44,175 nt of DNA, taken from positions 1-44,175 of the forward strand of contig CAZICK010000025.1 in the NCBI GenBank assembly GCA_964537505.1, given 5' to 3'. Below the pieces are notes generated by a model, which did no database searches, was not told the DNA's origin, and worked only from the letters and a program-made list of their open reading frames with translations. Positions 16,918 through 24,969 of this stretch are shown here, piece by piece. This DNA comes from DAINBT01 sp036732785 (lineage in GTDB: Bacteria; Planctomycetota; Phycisphaerae; Sedimentisphaerales; SM23-30). How positions within the stretch are numbered: the stretch's first letter is position 1; every line of letters starts with the position of its first letter. The position numbers and the translations under genes are program-made.

Positions 16918-17982
16918 CTATAACCACTTTTTTCTTTTGAAATATACCATCATCCCAGCGAATATCGCAAACATGACCACCCATACCGCTGGATAAGCCC
17001 AACGCCATTCCAGTTCCGGCATGTATTTGAAGTTCATGCCGTAAACACCCACTACGAAAGTGAGCGGGATGAAGATAGTGGCAATTATGGTGAGTACCTT
17101 CATGACGGAATTCATTTTATTGCTGATACTTGACAGGTAAACATCAAGCATACCCGAAATCATCTCGCGATAGGTTTCCATCGTGTCGATAATCTGGACG
17201 GCATGATCGTAAATGTCGCGCAGATAAATTTCTGTTGTTTTTTGCATTAGCGGAGATTCACTGCGTAAAAGCGAATTTACCAACTCTCTGACCGGCCAGA
17301 CGGACTTTCGAAAAAATATCATCTCGCGTTTAAGCTCGTGTATTTGCTGTAAGATTTTCTGGGAGGGATCGGCAGCCACCTGTTCCTGCAGAAGCTCGAT
17401 TTTGTCCGCGACTTTTTCCAGGACCACAAAATAGTTATCCACAATACAATCAACCAAGGAATACAATAAATAGTCCGCCCCCAGTTTGCGAATCCGCCAT
17501 TTTGTATTTTTGATTCTGTCCCGAACGGGCCCAAAAATATCACCCACGCTTTCCCGAAAAGTAATTAAGTAATGGCCGCCAAGAACCAGACTGATCTGCT
17601 CGGAGTGGATTCTACCTTCTTTTTCATCGTAACTGAGCATTTTGAGGACCACAAAAAGACATGACTCGTAATCTTCAACTTTGGGTCTTTGGTTGGTGTT
17701 AAGCACATCCTCCAGCATCAGAAAATGCAGATCAAATTTTTTGCCGATTTCTTCAATGACTTCTGTCTGGTGCAGACCGTCGATATTAATCCATGTAGTT
17801 GTGGGGGTTGTTTTGAGCGGCACACACTCCTCTATGGAGGGGACTTGCTTTTCCTGGTAATTTTGTTCATCATAATCGGTGACCGTAATGTGTACGGATT
17901 CGGCCTTTCTTTCTCCTACATGTACTAATGTGCCGGGCGCCAGGCCAGCTTTTTTAGAGATTTTTCCTGTTGTCCTGCTCAT
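16918..17982 (-). CDS. corA: CorA family magnesium/divalent cation transporter
   Basis: A 354-residue CorA-type channel. It has an N-terminal cytoplasmic alpha/beta domain (to about residue 230), a long coiled stalk helix, and two C-terminal membrane helices. The first of these ends in the selectivity signature YGMNF. The tail is basic (FKRKKWL), as expected for the cytosolic end. The start is set at ATG 17982 because TAGGAG lies 8 nt upstream; an in-frame ATG further out lacks a ribosome binding site. It is upstream of and likely cotranscribed with glgP. Confidence 0.95.
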   Translation of the reverse strand: MSRTTGKISKKAGLAPGTLVHVGERKAESVHITVTDYDEQNYQEKQVPSIEECVPLKTTPTTTWINIDGLHQTEVIEEIGKKFDLHFLMLEDVLNTNQRPKVEDYESCLFVVLKMLSYDEKEGRIHSEQISLVLGGHYLITFRESVGDIFGPVRDRIKNTKWRIRKLGADYLLYSLVDCIVDNYFVVLEKVADKIELLQEQVAADPSQKILQQIHELKREMIFFRKSVWPVRELVNSLLRSESPLMQKTTEIYLRDIYDHAVQIIDTMETYREMISGMLDVYLSSISNKMNSVMKVLTIIATIFIPLTFVVGVYGMNFKYMPELEWRWAYPAVWVVMFAIFAGMMVYFKRKKWL

Positions 17983-18348
17983 TATAGAACTCCTATTTTT
18001 GTGCGATATTTGTAAGAATCCGCTTCCATGATACAAACATCGAGCCGGTTCCTCAAGGAGGAAAGAAGAACCACAAGCTGATTTTGTGCATGGAAAAGTC
18101 AGGCGTTAAGTTTGTTTTAAGAGCCTTTCACAGCGACACTGCCCCGGTCGGCCCAACATATTGAGTATTCATAGAAAATAAAAAATATGCAAGAAAGTGG
18201 AATTTTACATTGGGCGTACATAGAATGCAGAGGGTGTGGGATACGCGAAAATTCGATGGTGGTGGCGTCTGGGGCGGTTTTTTAACCAAGGTTTTGCGGA
18301 AAGGGTACGGTTTTTTGAGAAGTGGGTGAGTTGGGTGGGTGGTTCGAG
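17983..18348. other. Gene-free region upstream of corA
   Basis: 366 bp between yggS and corA, both minus strand. Reading the minus strand, a weak TTGCAT (18192-18187), 17-bp gap, AATACT promoter-like pair is present. No magnesium riboswitch or terminator could be recognised. Confidence 0.35.
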
Positions 18349-19092
18349 CTATTCGAAGAGGGCAGTGCCGATGCGCAGCATGGTGGCGCCTTCCTCGACG
18401 GCGGTGATGTAGTCATGGCTCATTCCCATGGAAAGGTGTCGGAAGTGCGGTCCGCAGGTTTTTTCGCCGTGCATTTCTTCAAATAATTCGCGCAGCCGGC
18501 CAAAACAAAATCGGCAGATATTCATGTCGTCGGTCAGTGGGGCTATGGTCATAAGCCCGACGATCTGCAAATTTGGTAAGGTCATTATCTGCTCGGCCAG
18601 TGCGATTACGGCGCCGACGGCGACGCCGGTTTGTTGTTTTTCCTGGCTGGTTTTGACCTGCAGGAATATTTTGACCTTGTGGTTGAAACCCAGTCGGGCG
18701 GCGGTGGTGTTGATCTCCTCGGCGAGTCGCAAGGAATCGACCGAATGGATGTATTCCACGATGGGGAGCAACAGCTTGACCTTGTTGCGCTGCAGATGGC
18801 CGATCATGTGCCAGCATGGCTGGGTCAGTCTGTGGTCCTGGGCGGTATCGGACAGTTCCAGTTTGCGACTGATAGATTCTTTTATCATAGCGTTTCGCTG
18901 GACCATCTCCTGTACCCTGGATTCGCCCAGATCGGCGTGACCCAACTCCAGTACATTTCGAATGGTGCTTACGTCCACGGTTTTGGTCACGGCGATCAGG
19001 CGTACACCCCGCGGATCGCGATGTGCGCGATCGCAGGCTTCGGCTATGTTGCCCCTGATACGCTTAAACCGCTCTGCGATTGTTTTGTTCAT
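18349..19092 (-). CDS. yggS: YggS/PLPBP pyridoxal-phosphate homeostasis protein
   Basis: A single-domain PLP-binding protein with an alanine-racemase-type TIM barrel and no known catalysis. It buffers PLP and affects amino-acid and keto-acid balance. The PLP lysine is K37 in LIAVTKTVD. Further landmarks are ELGHADLGESRVQE, WHMIGHLQRNK and the C-terminal LSMGMSHDYITAVEEGATMLRIGTALF. Its 247 residues are normal length. The ATG at 19092 has no clear Shine-Dalgarno sequence; an A/T-rich CATAAA lies a few bases upstream. It is divergent from mqnA. Confidence 0.93.
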   Translation of the reverse strand: MNKTIAERFKRIRGNIAEACDRAHRDPRGVRLIAVTKTVDVSTIRNVLELGHADLGESRVQEMVQRNAMIKESISRKLELSDTAQDHRLTQPCWHMIGHLQRNKVKLLLPIVEYIHSVDSLRLAEEINTTAARLGFNHKVKIFLQVKTSQEKQQTGVAVGAVIALAEQIMTLPNLQIVGLMTIAPLTDDMNICRFCFGRLRELFEEMHGEKTCGPHFRHLSMGMSHDYITAVEEGATMLRIGTALFE

Positions 19093-19231
19093 ACTGTTTA
19101 TGCCAATGACCCGCCCCTGGAGGCGATTTTGCCTCGATAAGCCGGCTAGTCAGTGTTGTAACCTGATACGGAGTGGCATTTTACGCTAAGGACGTCGATT
19201 TGCAAATATATTTTTCCGGGTGATTGCAGCA

Positions 19232-19260
19232 TTGCTCAAGTGGGTGTTGATGCGTATAAT
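19232..19260 (+). promoter_or_regulatory. Candidate promoter of the mqn cluster
   Basis: A perfect TATAAT (19255-19260) lies 17 bp after TTGCTC (19232-19237). The -35 match is weak. A start site about 7 nt downstream would fall at or 2-3 nt before the ATG at 19270, predicting a leaderless or near-leaderless message. Confidence 0.45.
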
Positions 19261-19269
19261 AGGCCTGGT

Positions 19270-20148
19270 ATGGATTGTGAACCGACAAAAACAGTCGAAA
19301 ACGCCGATAACCACTTTTGTGTGGGGACGGTAAGCTTTTTTAATGCCCGACCGTTGACCTATAACCTGGAGAGCCAGGAAGACGTCCGGCTGTATCCGGA
19401 AGTGCCCGCCCGGTTGCTCAAGTTGCTGGATAAAGGTGATATTGACGTTGGCATGGTGCCGAGCATTGACTATCAGCGATGCGAAGATGAGTTGCTGATT
19501 CTGCCGATAGGCGCGATCGGCTCGGAGGGTGAGGTTCTGACGGTGAGGGTGTTTTCCCAACGACCGCTCGATGAGATAAATTGCCTGGCCTGCGATAGCG
19601 ATTCGCATACATCGATAGTGCTGGCTGGGATCGTCTGGCAACTGCGCTACCATCGCCGATTGAAGATCGTGCCTTTGTCTGTTCCGGAAGGACCGGCCGT
19701 GAGATGCTCCCCCAATGATTATCCGGAGGCCGCAATACTGTTGATCGGCGATAAGGTGTTACAACAGTTGGGACGATGGGCCTACGAGCTGGACCTGGGT
19801 TTGGCATGGTCTGAGCTTACATCTTTGCCGTTCGTGTATGCTTTTTGGGCTGTGACCGGACGGAAAACGGATGCGGACACGGCTATTCTGGTAGATATCT
19901 TACAGAAGGCCTGCCAAGAGGGTTTGGCCAATATTGACACGATTGTAAGACGTTTTGCCGGTCAGCACGGTTTCGAGGCCGATCAGGCGCGTCGATATTT
20001 GACGGAAAATATTTCTTACCAGTTCGGCCGACGTCAACGGCAAGGTTTGAGCCGTTTTTATCAGTTGGCTGGTCAATTGGGATTGGTGGCCCGGCAAAGG
20101 CCATTACATACATACTCCACAACTGCTGTTGTCGATAACCGGATATGA
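19270..20148 (+). CDS. mqnA: Chorismate dehydratase (futalosine pathway)
   Basis: First step of the futalosine route to menaquinone: dehydration of chorismate to 3-enolpyruvylbenzoate. It shows the MqnA pattern, with VGTVSFFNARPLTYNL near the N-terminus, then DIDVGMVPSIDYQ, the GSEGEVLTVRVFSQRP strand region, LACDSDSHTS and LPFVYAFWAVTGR. The fold is that of a periplasmic-binding protein. ATG 19270 (292 aa) is preferred over an in-frame GTG at 19240; neither has a good ribosome binding site. The stop codon is 4 bp before the mqnC start, so translational coupling is likely. Confidence 0.92.
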   Translation: MDCEPTKTVENADNHFCVGTVSFFNARPLTYNLESQEDVRLYPEVPARLLKLLDKGDIDVGMVPSIDYQRCEDELLILPIGAIGSEGEVLTVRVFSQRPLDEINCLACDSDSHTSIVLAGIVWQLRYHRRLKIVPLSVPEGPAVRCSPNDYPEAAILLIGDKVLQQLGRWAYELDLGLAWSELTSLPFVYAFWAVTGRKTDADTAILVDILQKACQEGLANIDTIVRRFAGQHGFEADQARRYLTENISYQFGRRQRQGLSRFYQLAGQLGLVARQRPLHTYSTTAVVDNRI

Positions 20149-20152
20149 AACA

Positions 20153-21310
20153 ATGCCTGTTCTGGATCGTATAACGAAACAGCAAGCCCTGGAGCTTTGT
20201 TCAGGCAGACGGGTATGTTCTTTACCAGAAATCGGTGGGCGTGCCGGGGAAATCGCCAACCAGCTTCACCCGGGCAATATCAGAACGTACATTATCGAAC
20301 GTAATATCAACTATACGAATATCTGTCAAAGTCGCTGTTCGTTTTGTGCTTTTAGCGTTTCGCCGCGTGATGAGCGTGGGTTTACGCTGGATTTCGAGCA
20401 GATCGTCAGCAAGATTGAACCGCTGGTGGCTCTTGGCGGCAGGCAGATTCTGCTGCAGGGGGGATTGAACCCGCATTTGTCGTTTGACTGGTACGAACAA
20501 CTGCTGCGAAATCTCAAGGAACGTTTCGGGCGTTTGCATATTCACGGTTTTTCTCCGCCGGAGATATTCTTTTTTTCACGTCAGTTTGAGATGACAATAC
20601 CGCAGGTGATTGGTAAGCTGCGGGAGGCGGGGCTGGATACGATCCCCGGCGGCGGAGCGGAGATACTGGTTGATCGCGTACGCCGATTGATCTCTCCGGC
20701 TAAATGTTCGGCCGATCAGTGGCTGGAAGTGATGCGTCAGGCGCATCTGATGGGTATTTGCACAACGGCTACCATGATGTTCGGACATGTGGAGAGCATG
20801 GCTGAGCGTATTGAGCATCTGGATCGGATTCGCAGGCTGCAGGATGAGTCGCTTGACCGGCGTAGTCGCGATCGGTCGGCAGGGGTTTTCACGGCTTTTA
20901 CCTGTTGGCCGTTCCAACCCGGTGGGACCCGATTGAGCAAGTTTGACAGGTACGATCCGCTCGGCGATCAGCCGCGTCTGGACAATCAACTGCTCCTGGG
21001 GGGCGCTTTCGAGCAGTTGAAAATGACGGCCCTGTCGCGTATATATCTCGATAATATAGCTAATATTCAGGCTTCGTGGGTTACCCAGGGTCCAAAAATC
21101 GCCCAACTGAGTCTGCTGACTGGTTGTAATGATATAGGCTCGTTAATGATGGAAGAAAATGTGGTTTCAGCCGCGGGGACAACATTCCATCTCCAACTGG
21201 AGAGTCTTCGCGATTTGATTACAACGGCCGGGTTCAAGCCGGTCGAGCGTGATTGTTACTATAATCCGCTGGATGACCGGGCATCCGAGGAGGATTCAAG
21301 AAATATTTGA
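20153..21310 (+). CDS. mqnC: Cyclic dehypoxanthine futalosine synthase (radical SAM)
   Basis: A radical SAM enzyme that cyclises dehypoxanthine futalosine in menaquinone biosynthesis. The cluster-binding motif is C58-x3-C62-x2-C65 in NICQSRCSFCAF. It is followed by the family strings QILLQGGLNPHLS, IHGFSPPEIFF, LDTIPGGGAEILVDRVR and TTATMMFGHVES. These separate MqnC from the related MqnE. A short insert (DESLDRRSRDRSAGV) lies just before the conserved FTAF-WPFQP segment. ATG 20153 is used; an earlier in-frame TTG overlaps mqnA. It directly follows mqnA. Confidence 0.93.
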   Translation: MPVLDRITKQQALELCSGRRVCSLPEIGGRAGEIANQLHPGNIRTYIIERNINYTNICQSRCSFCAFSVSPRDERGFTLDFEQIVSKIEPLVALGGRQILLQGGLNPHLSFDWYEQLLRNLKERFGRLHIHGFSPPEIFFFSRQFEMTIPQVIGKLREAGLDTIPGGGAEILVDRVRRLISPAKCSADQWLEVMRQAHLMGICTTATMMFGHVESMAERIEHLDRIRRLQDESLDRRSRDRSAGVFTAFTCWPFQPGGTRLSKFDRYDPLGDQPRLDNQLLLGGAFEQLKMTALSRIYLDNIANIQASWVTQGPKIAQLSLLTGCNDIGSLMMEENVVSAAGTTFHLQLESLRDLITTAGFKPVERDCYYNPLDDRASEEDSRNI

Positions 21311-21383
21311 GCTTTGGCCGATATAATCCGTATCGTACGTAAAGTCAAAGTCTTCACGGCCACGTAACAAAGACAGGAGATCC

Positions 21384-22169
21384 ATGATGCCTGATTTGCA
21401 AGTTATCAAAGAAATTGCCGAACAGGCGCTGGGTGTTCCGACGCTTAAAGGTACTTGCGATCATTATCTGGTCGATCGGGCTTATCGTGTTCTTCGGCAT
21501 TGTGGCAGCATCGCCCAGTTGAGCGACGTACAGGGTTTCCAGATGGACCGCGAGTGCCTCAATATCGCAGCTTTGTTTCGCGATGCCGGGTTTGCCCGTT
21601 ATGCCAACCAGGAGGATAGGGTGGCCCGTATGGTTCTGGCTGATCTGACGGATGAGGATATGCGGGACTTTTCGGCCCAATTGGTCCAGGAAAAGCTCGC
21701 TGAGCTGCTCAATCCGCGTCAGATGGAACGTGTATGTAGTATTATTATCGAATCCGGCAAGCGCAACACGGTTTTGATCGAAGCAATGATTTTATCGGAC
21801 GCCCGGAATCTTGACGATATGGGTGCAATCGGGATATTTAATGAATGCCGTCGATATCTGGTGCACGGCCGAGGCGTCAGCGATGCCCTGATCAGTTGGA
21901 GCCGGAAGATCGAATACGATTACTGGACTGCCAGGCTGAGCGAAAGTTTTCGCTTCGAAAGCGTCAGAAGTATCGCTCGGCGTCGCCTGGAAACAGCTAA
22001 ACGGTTCATGGAACAACTCGAAATCGAGAACAAGGCATCTGATCTGGAAGATATTCTGTTAGAACAGAAACTTCAATCGCCCATGGTTGTGTCCCCACGT
22101 CAAGGCGAACAGCCGAACCGAGCGGTAGAATCCCGCCAACGTTTCGCTAAAACGATATCTCACTCCTGA
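21384..22169 (+). CDS. HD-like phosphohydrolase-fold protein, altered HD dyad
   Basis: 261 residues. The helical layout matches HD-domain hydrolases: DHYLVDRAYRVLRH (first His, about H27), then ALFRDAGF where the canonical HD pair reads R66-D67, and late ILSDARNLDDMGAIGIF with its conserved Asp. Losing the dyad His argues for reduced or changed metal chemistry. A long C-terminal helical tail (from about residue 190) is rich in Arg and Glu. AGGAG lies in front of the ATG pair at 21384/21387. It sits between mqnC and the deaminase gene on the same strand, so a role linked to menaquinone synthesis, or a simple cotranscribed passenger, are both possible. Function unknown. Confidence 0.7.
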   Translation: MMPDLQVIKEIAEQALGVPTLKGTCDHYLVDRAYRVLRHCGSIAQLSDVQGFQMDRECLNIAALFRDAGFARYANQEDRVARMVLADLTDEDMRDFSAQLVQEKLAELLNPRQMERVCSIIIESGKRNTVLIEAMILSDARNLDDMGAIGIFNECRRYLVHGRGVSDALISWSRKIEYDYWTARLSESFRFESVRSIARRRLETAKRFMEQLEIENKASDLEDILLEQKLQSPMVVSPRQGEQPNRAVESRQRFAKTISHS

Positions 22170-22170
22170 G

Positions 22171-22233
22171 TGCGATTTCGCTTACGCGGCCCCAGGTGTC
22201 ACACTTTTTCCTGTGTGTTGCTTATACGCAAAG
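22171..22233. repeat. TGCGATTTCGC intergenic element, copy A (full length)
   Basis: A 63-bp element beginning TGCGATTTCGCTTACGCGG and ending CTTATACGCAAAG. It starts one base after the stop codon of the HD-like gene. It shares its 5' half with copy C (28566) and its 3' half with copy B (24738). Confidence 0.7.
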
Positions 22234-22258
22234 TTAACTCCTGACGTTCCTGAGTAAA

Positions 22259-23482
22259 ATGTTGATCCTTCACCCAAGGGTAGTAGCCGATCCGATCGAT
22301 TCGTCGATAATCGTCGATGCGGGAATCGCCGTTGATGGTGCTCTGATCGTGGGTTGCGGGCTGTATCGGCAGATTCGCGAACGATTCGGTCCGGCCGATG
22401 AGGTCAATCTGCCCGATTGTATTGTGTTGCCTGGCCTGGTCAATGCTCACACCCACCTGGAGCTTTCTCATCTTAAAGGCAAGATTCCATACGACGGGGA
22501 TTTTGTCGATTGGGTATTCCGTCTGACCAAGGCCCGGGGCGATTCCCATGATTCGCTGGTAAAGATTCTCATTGACGCGTGCCGGGAAAGTTTGCAGAGC
22601 GGGGTTACCACGGTGGGTGATATTTGTTATGAGCATCGCGCATGGCGGCATCTCAAGCAATTGCCAATTCGTAAAACATGTTTTGCCGAGGTGTTCGGAA
22701 TGACCGTGGATTGCGATACTGCCGAGCAGTATCTTCAGCAGTGCATCGGCGATACGCAAACTGATGGTTTATTGCGTCTGGGGCTGTCGCCTCACGCACC
22801 GTACTCGGCCAGGCCCGGTATTTATGAAACAGCGGCCCGGTTGGCAGATAAATACGATCTGGCCCTTACGACGCATCTGGCGGAAACGCCCGGGGAGTTG
22901 GAATTTCTCATGGAAGGCAGTGGGCCATGGCTGGAATATCTCCGGAAGATCGGCCGATGGGATGGGTCATTCAAATGCCCGCATCAATCGCCGGTGGAAT
23001 ACTTTCTTGGCCTTGATTTGGCCGGGGTGAGAGTTCTGCTGGGACATGTCAACTATATTAGCGATGAAGAATTGTCGGCCCTGGCCCGGACGAAACATAG
23101 TGTGGTTTTTTGTCCACGGAGCCATGGATTTTTCGGTCACGAACGTCATCCATTCGAGCGTATAATCGAAATGGGCGTAAATGTGTGCCTGGGAACCGAT
23201 AGCCTGGCCAGTAATGAGACGCTGAGCATTCTGGATGAAATGCGATTTCTGCACCGTCAATCGCCGGGCGTCCCGGTCGGGACTCTTCTGAAAATGGGGA
23301 CGATCAATGGTGCGATCGCATTGGGTTGGCAGGATAAGATCGGTTCGGTTGCCCCCGGTAAGGAAGCCGATTTGATTGCAATACCACTGAGCGGAACCCA
23401 GAGCGATCCGCTGATGGATATTCTGCGATCAGCCGTTCAACCTGAATTGACGATGGTTCAGGGGTGCCGGGTAAAACTGTAA
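22259..23482 (+). CDS. mqnX: Amidohydrolase, probable aminodeoxyfutalosine deaminase
   Basis: A metal-dependent amidohydrolase (407 aa) with HTHLE (H64, H66), SPHAPYSARP, THLAETPGE, LLGHVNY, PRSHGFFGH and GTDSLASNE. These mark the deaminase branch (cytosine/adenosine/guanine deaminase-like). The position after mqnA-mqnC suggests 6-amino-6-deoxyfutalosine deaminase, the step used by organisms that make aminofutalosine. The assignment to this substrate is inference; S-adenosylhomocysteine or guanine deaminase-like activity is the alternative. The start at ATG 22259 has only a weak GAG upstream. It is convergent with rtcB, 35 bp apart. Confidence 0.8.
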   Translation: MLILHPRVVADPIDSSIIVDAGIAVDGALIVGCGLYRQIRERFGPADEVNLPDCIVLPGLVNAHTHLELSHLKGKIPYDGDFVDWVFRLTKARGDSHDSLVKILIDACRESLQSGVTTVGDICYEHRAWRHLKQLPIRKTCFAEVFGMTVDCDTAEQYLQQCIGDTQTDGLLRLGLSPHAPYSARPGIYETAARLADKYDLALTTHLAETPGELEFLMEGSGPWLEYLRKIGRWDGSFKCPHQSPVEYFLGLDLAGVRVLLGHVNYISDEELSALARTKHSVVFCPRSHGFFGHERHPFERIIEMGVNVCLGTDSLASNETLSILDEMRFLHRQSPGVPVGTLLKMGTINGAIALGWQDKIGSVAPGKEADLIAIPLSGTQSDPLMDILRSAVQPELTMVQGCRVKL

Positions 23483-23517
23483 TATACGGAGTTCCTGGCA
23501 TACTTAGATAGTCAGGG

Positions 23518-24723
23518 TTAATCTTCCGGCCTTTCGCCTGGTGGGGCCATTTTGACCAGTTTGGGGTCAAAGCGTGCGATTGGCTGGACCAGGTCGGTCT
23601 GCGCGGCCATTACAGTTTCGATGTCTTTGTATGCCATAGGCAGTTCGTCCAGGCCGGCGCTTATCAGCTCAACACCTCGCTCGGCCAGCACGGTTCTGGC
23701 GTCGTGCCAGGTGAAGGCTTGCTTGGCTGCTTTACGGCTCATCCTTCTGCCGGCCCCGTGAGCGGCGGAGTTGAGTGATTCGGGGTTGCCCCTGCCGCGA
23801 ACTACATAGCCGGGTGTGGCCATTGAGCCGGGTATTATTCCCACAACGCCCAAACCGGCCGGCGTCGCTCCTTTGCGATGAACGATCAGCTCTGTATGAT
23901 TGTGCGTTTCTTTCCATGCGTAGTTGTGGTGGTTCTCGATGTCCAACAGCACGTCCACGCCGAGGTGGGCGGCGATATGGCGGTGGATGAGCTGATGATT
24001 CGCGGCGGCGTAGCGGCCCATCAGTTCCATGGCGTGCCAGTATTCCTGGCCTGGGTGGGTGTCCAGGTCCAGCCAGGCAAGGTGTCTAAGCTCCTTAGGC
24101 AGTTGGGGGTGCATGTCCAGGGCTAATTTGCTGTAATATGTAGCTACGCAGTTGCCGGTTCCGCGAGAACCGCTGTGCGATAACAGTGCAAGGTATATGC
24201 CCGGTTCGAGCCCCAGTTGGGCCTGGTCCAGGGTGAGCGTTCCGTATTCGACAAAATGGTTTCCGCTGCCGCTGGTTCCGAGCTGGCTCCACGCTTTGTC
24301 CTTAAGCTCGTTTGTTATGGCGGAAAAGGACCAGTCTTCATCCATGACCGGATGGAGCCTTCGGTTTTTGAAGGTGGCGCCGATACCGAAACTGGTTTCT
24401 TTCTGCAAAGCACGTTTGAGCCGATCCGTCTGTTCGGTCAGTGCCGAGATCGGCAGGTCAAGTACGGACATTTTTACCCGGCAGGCAATATCGACTCCAA
24501 CGGCGTAGGGAATGACCGCGTTTTTGGTGCCCAGCACTCCACCGATGGGCAGGCCATAACCTACGTGGGCGTCCGGCATCAGTGCTCCTACAACTGAGAT
24601 GGGCAGTTGGCAGGCGTTTTCCATCTGCTGTATGGACTCCGGTTCCATACCGGACCCCCATCGTCGATAGGGTGCGGGTTGTGCCCTGTGTTCGAACTCT
24701 TTGACAGCGTTTCTTTTTTTCAT
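23518..24723 (-). CDS. rtcB: RNA-splicing ligase RtcB
   Basis: A GTP- and Mn-dependent ligase that joins RNA 2',3'-cyclic phosphate or 3'-phosphate ends to 5'-OH ends, used in RNA repair. The 401 residues carry MPDAHVGYGLPIGGVLG, GVDIACR (metal ligands D78 and C81), SGSGNHF, HSGSRG, ENHHNYAW, HRKGATPA, IPGSMATPGYVV and SAAHGAGRRMSR, whose His is the GMP-accepting residue. ATG 24723 is taken as start. A GTG extension to 24750 would encode part of repeat copy B and is judged spurious. No archease or RtcA is nearby. Confidence 0.95.
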   Translation of the reverse strand: MKKRNAVKEFEHRAQPAPYRRWGSGMEPESIQQMENACQLPISVVGALMPDAHVGYGLPIGGVLGTKNAVIPYAVGVDIACRVKMSVLDLPISALTEQTDRLKRALQKETSFGIGATFKNRRLHPVMDEDWSFSAITNELKDKAWSQLGTSGSGNHFVEYGTLTLDQAQLGLEPGIYLALLSHSGSRGTGNCVATYYSKLALDMHPQLPKELRHLAWLDLDTHPGQEYWHAMELMGRYAAANHQLIHRHIAAHLGVDVLLDIENHHNYAWKETHNHTELIVHRKGATPAGLGVVGIIPGSMATPGYVVRGRGNPESLNSAAHGAGRRMSRKAAKQAFTWHDARTVLAERGVELISAGLDELPMAYKDIETVMAAQTDLVQPIARFDPKLVKMAPPGERPED

Positions 24724-24737
24724 GGAAACACCCTTGG

Positions 24738-24779
24738 TGCGATTTCGCACTTTTTATTGTGTATTCCTTATACGCAAAG
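24738..24779. repeat. TGCGATTTCGC intergenic element, copy B (internally deleted)
   Basis: It begins TGCGATTTCGC and ends CCTTATACGCAAAG like copy A, but lacks about 21 bp between two TCGC direct repeats. This is a deletion expected from slippage between short repeats. It lies 14 bp before the rtcB start codon. Confidence 0.7.
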
Positions 24780-24783
24780 CTAG

Positions 24784-24882
24784 AACAGGGCCTTTTAGGA
24801 CCAAGGAGAGGTAATTTTTACACGTTAGCGGAACATTTATCGAAAACATATTAAAATCCATTTTTGCGTAAAAGGCCCTGTT
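24784..24882. repeat. 99-bp element with perfect 14-bp terminal inverted repeats
   Basis: AACAGGGCCTTTTA (24784-24797) and its exact complement TAAAAGGCCCTGTT (24869-24882) enclose 71 AT-rich bases. No ORF is inside. It lies in the 246-bp gap between nrnA and rtcB, touching repeat copy B. It could be a miniature inverted-repeat element or a regulatory hairpin in the rtcB leader. Confidence 0.65.
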
Positions 24883-24969
24883 GGATGGAATTTGAGTTAA
24901 AAAAGCTGCGAAAGTCAACTCTTGATTCCTATGCGCGGCTACAAAAGTCCAGGCCCATACTATTATAGC

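Noticed and set aside
17983..18348. Magnesium-sensing riboswitch in front of corA
   Set aside because: The location is suggestive, but no conserved M-box elements were recognisable.
24724..24750. GTG start extending rtcB by nine residues
   Set aside because: The extension is encoded by repeat copy B and has no ribosome binding site at the right place; the ATG at 24723 fits the family.
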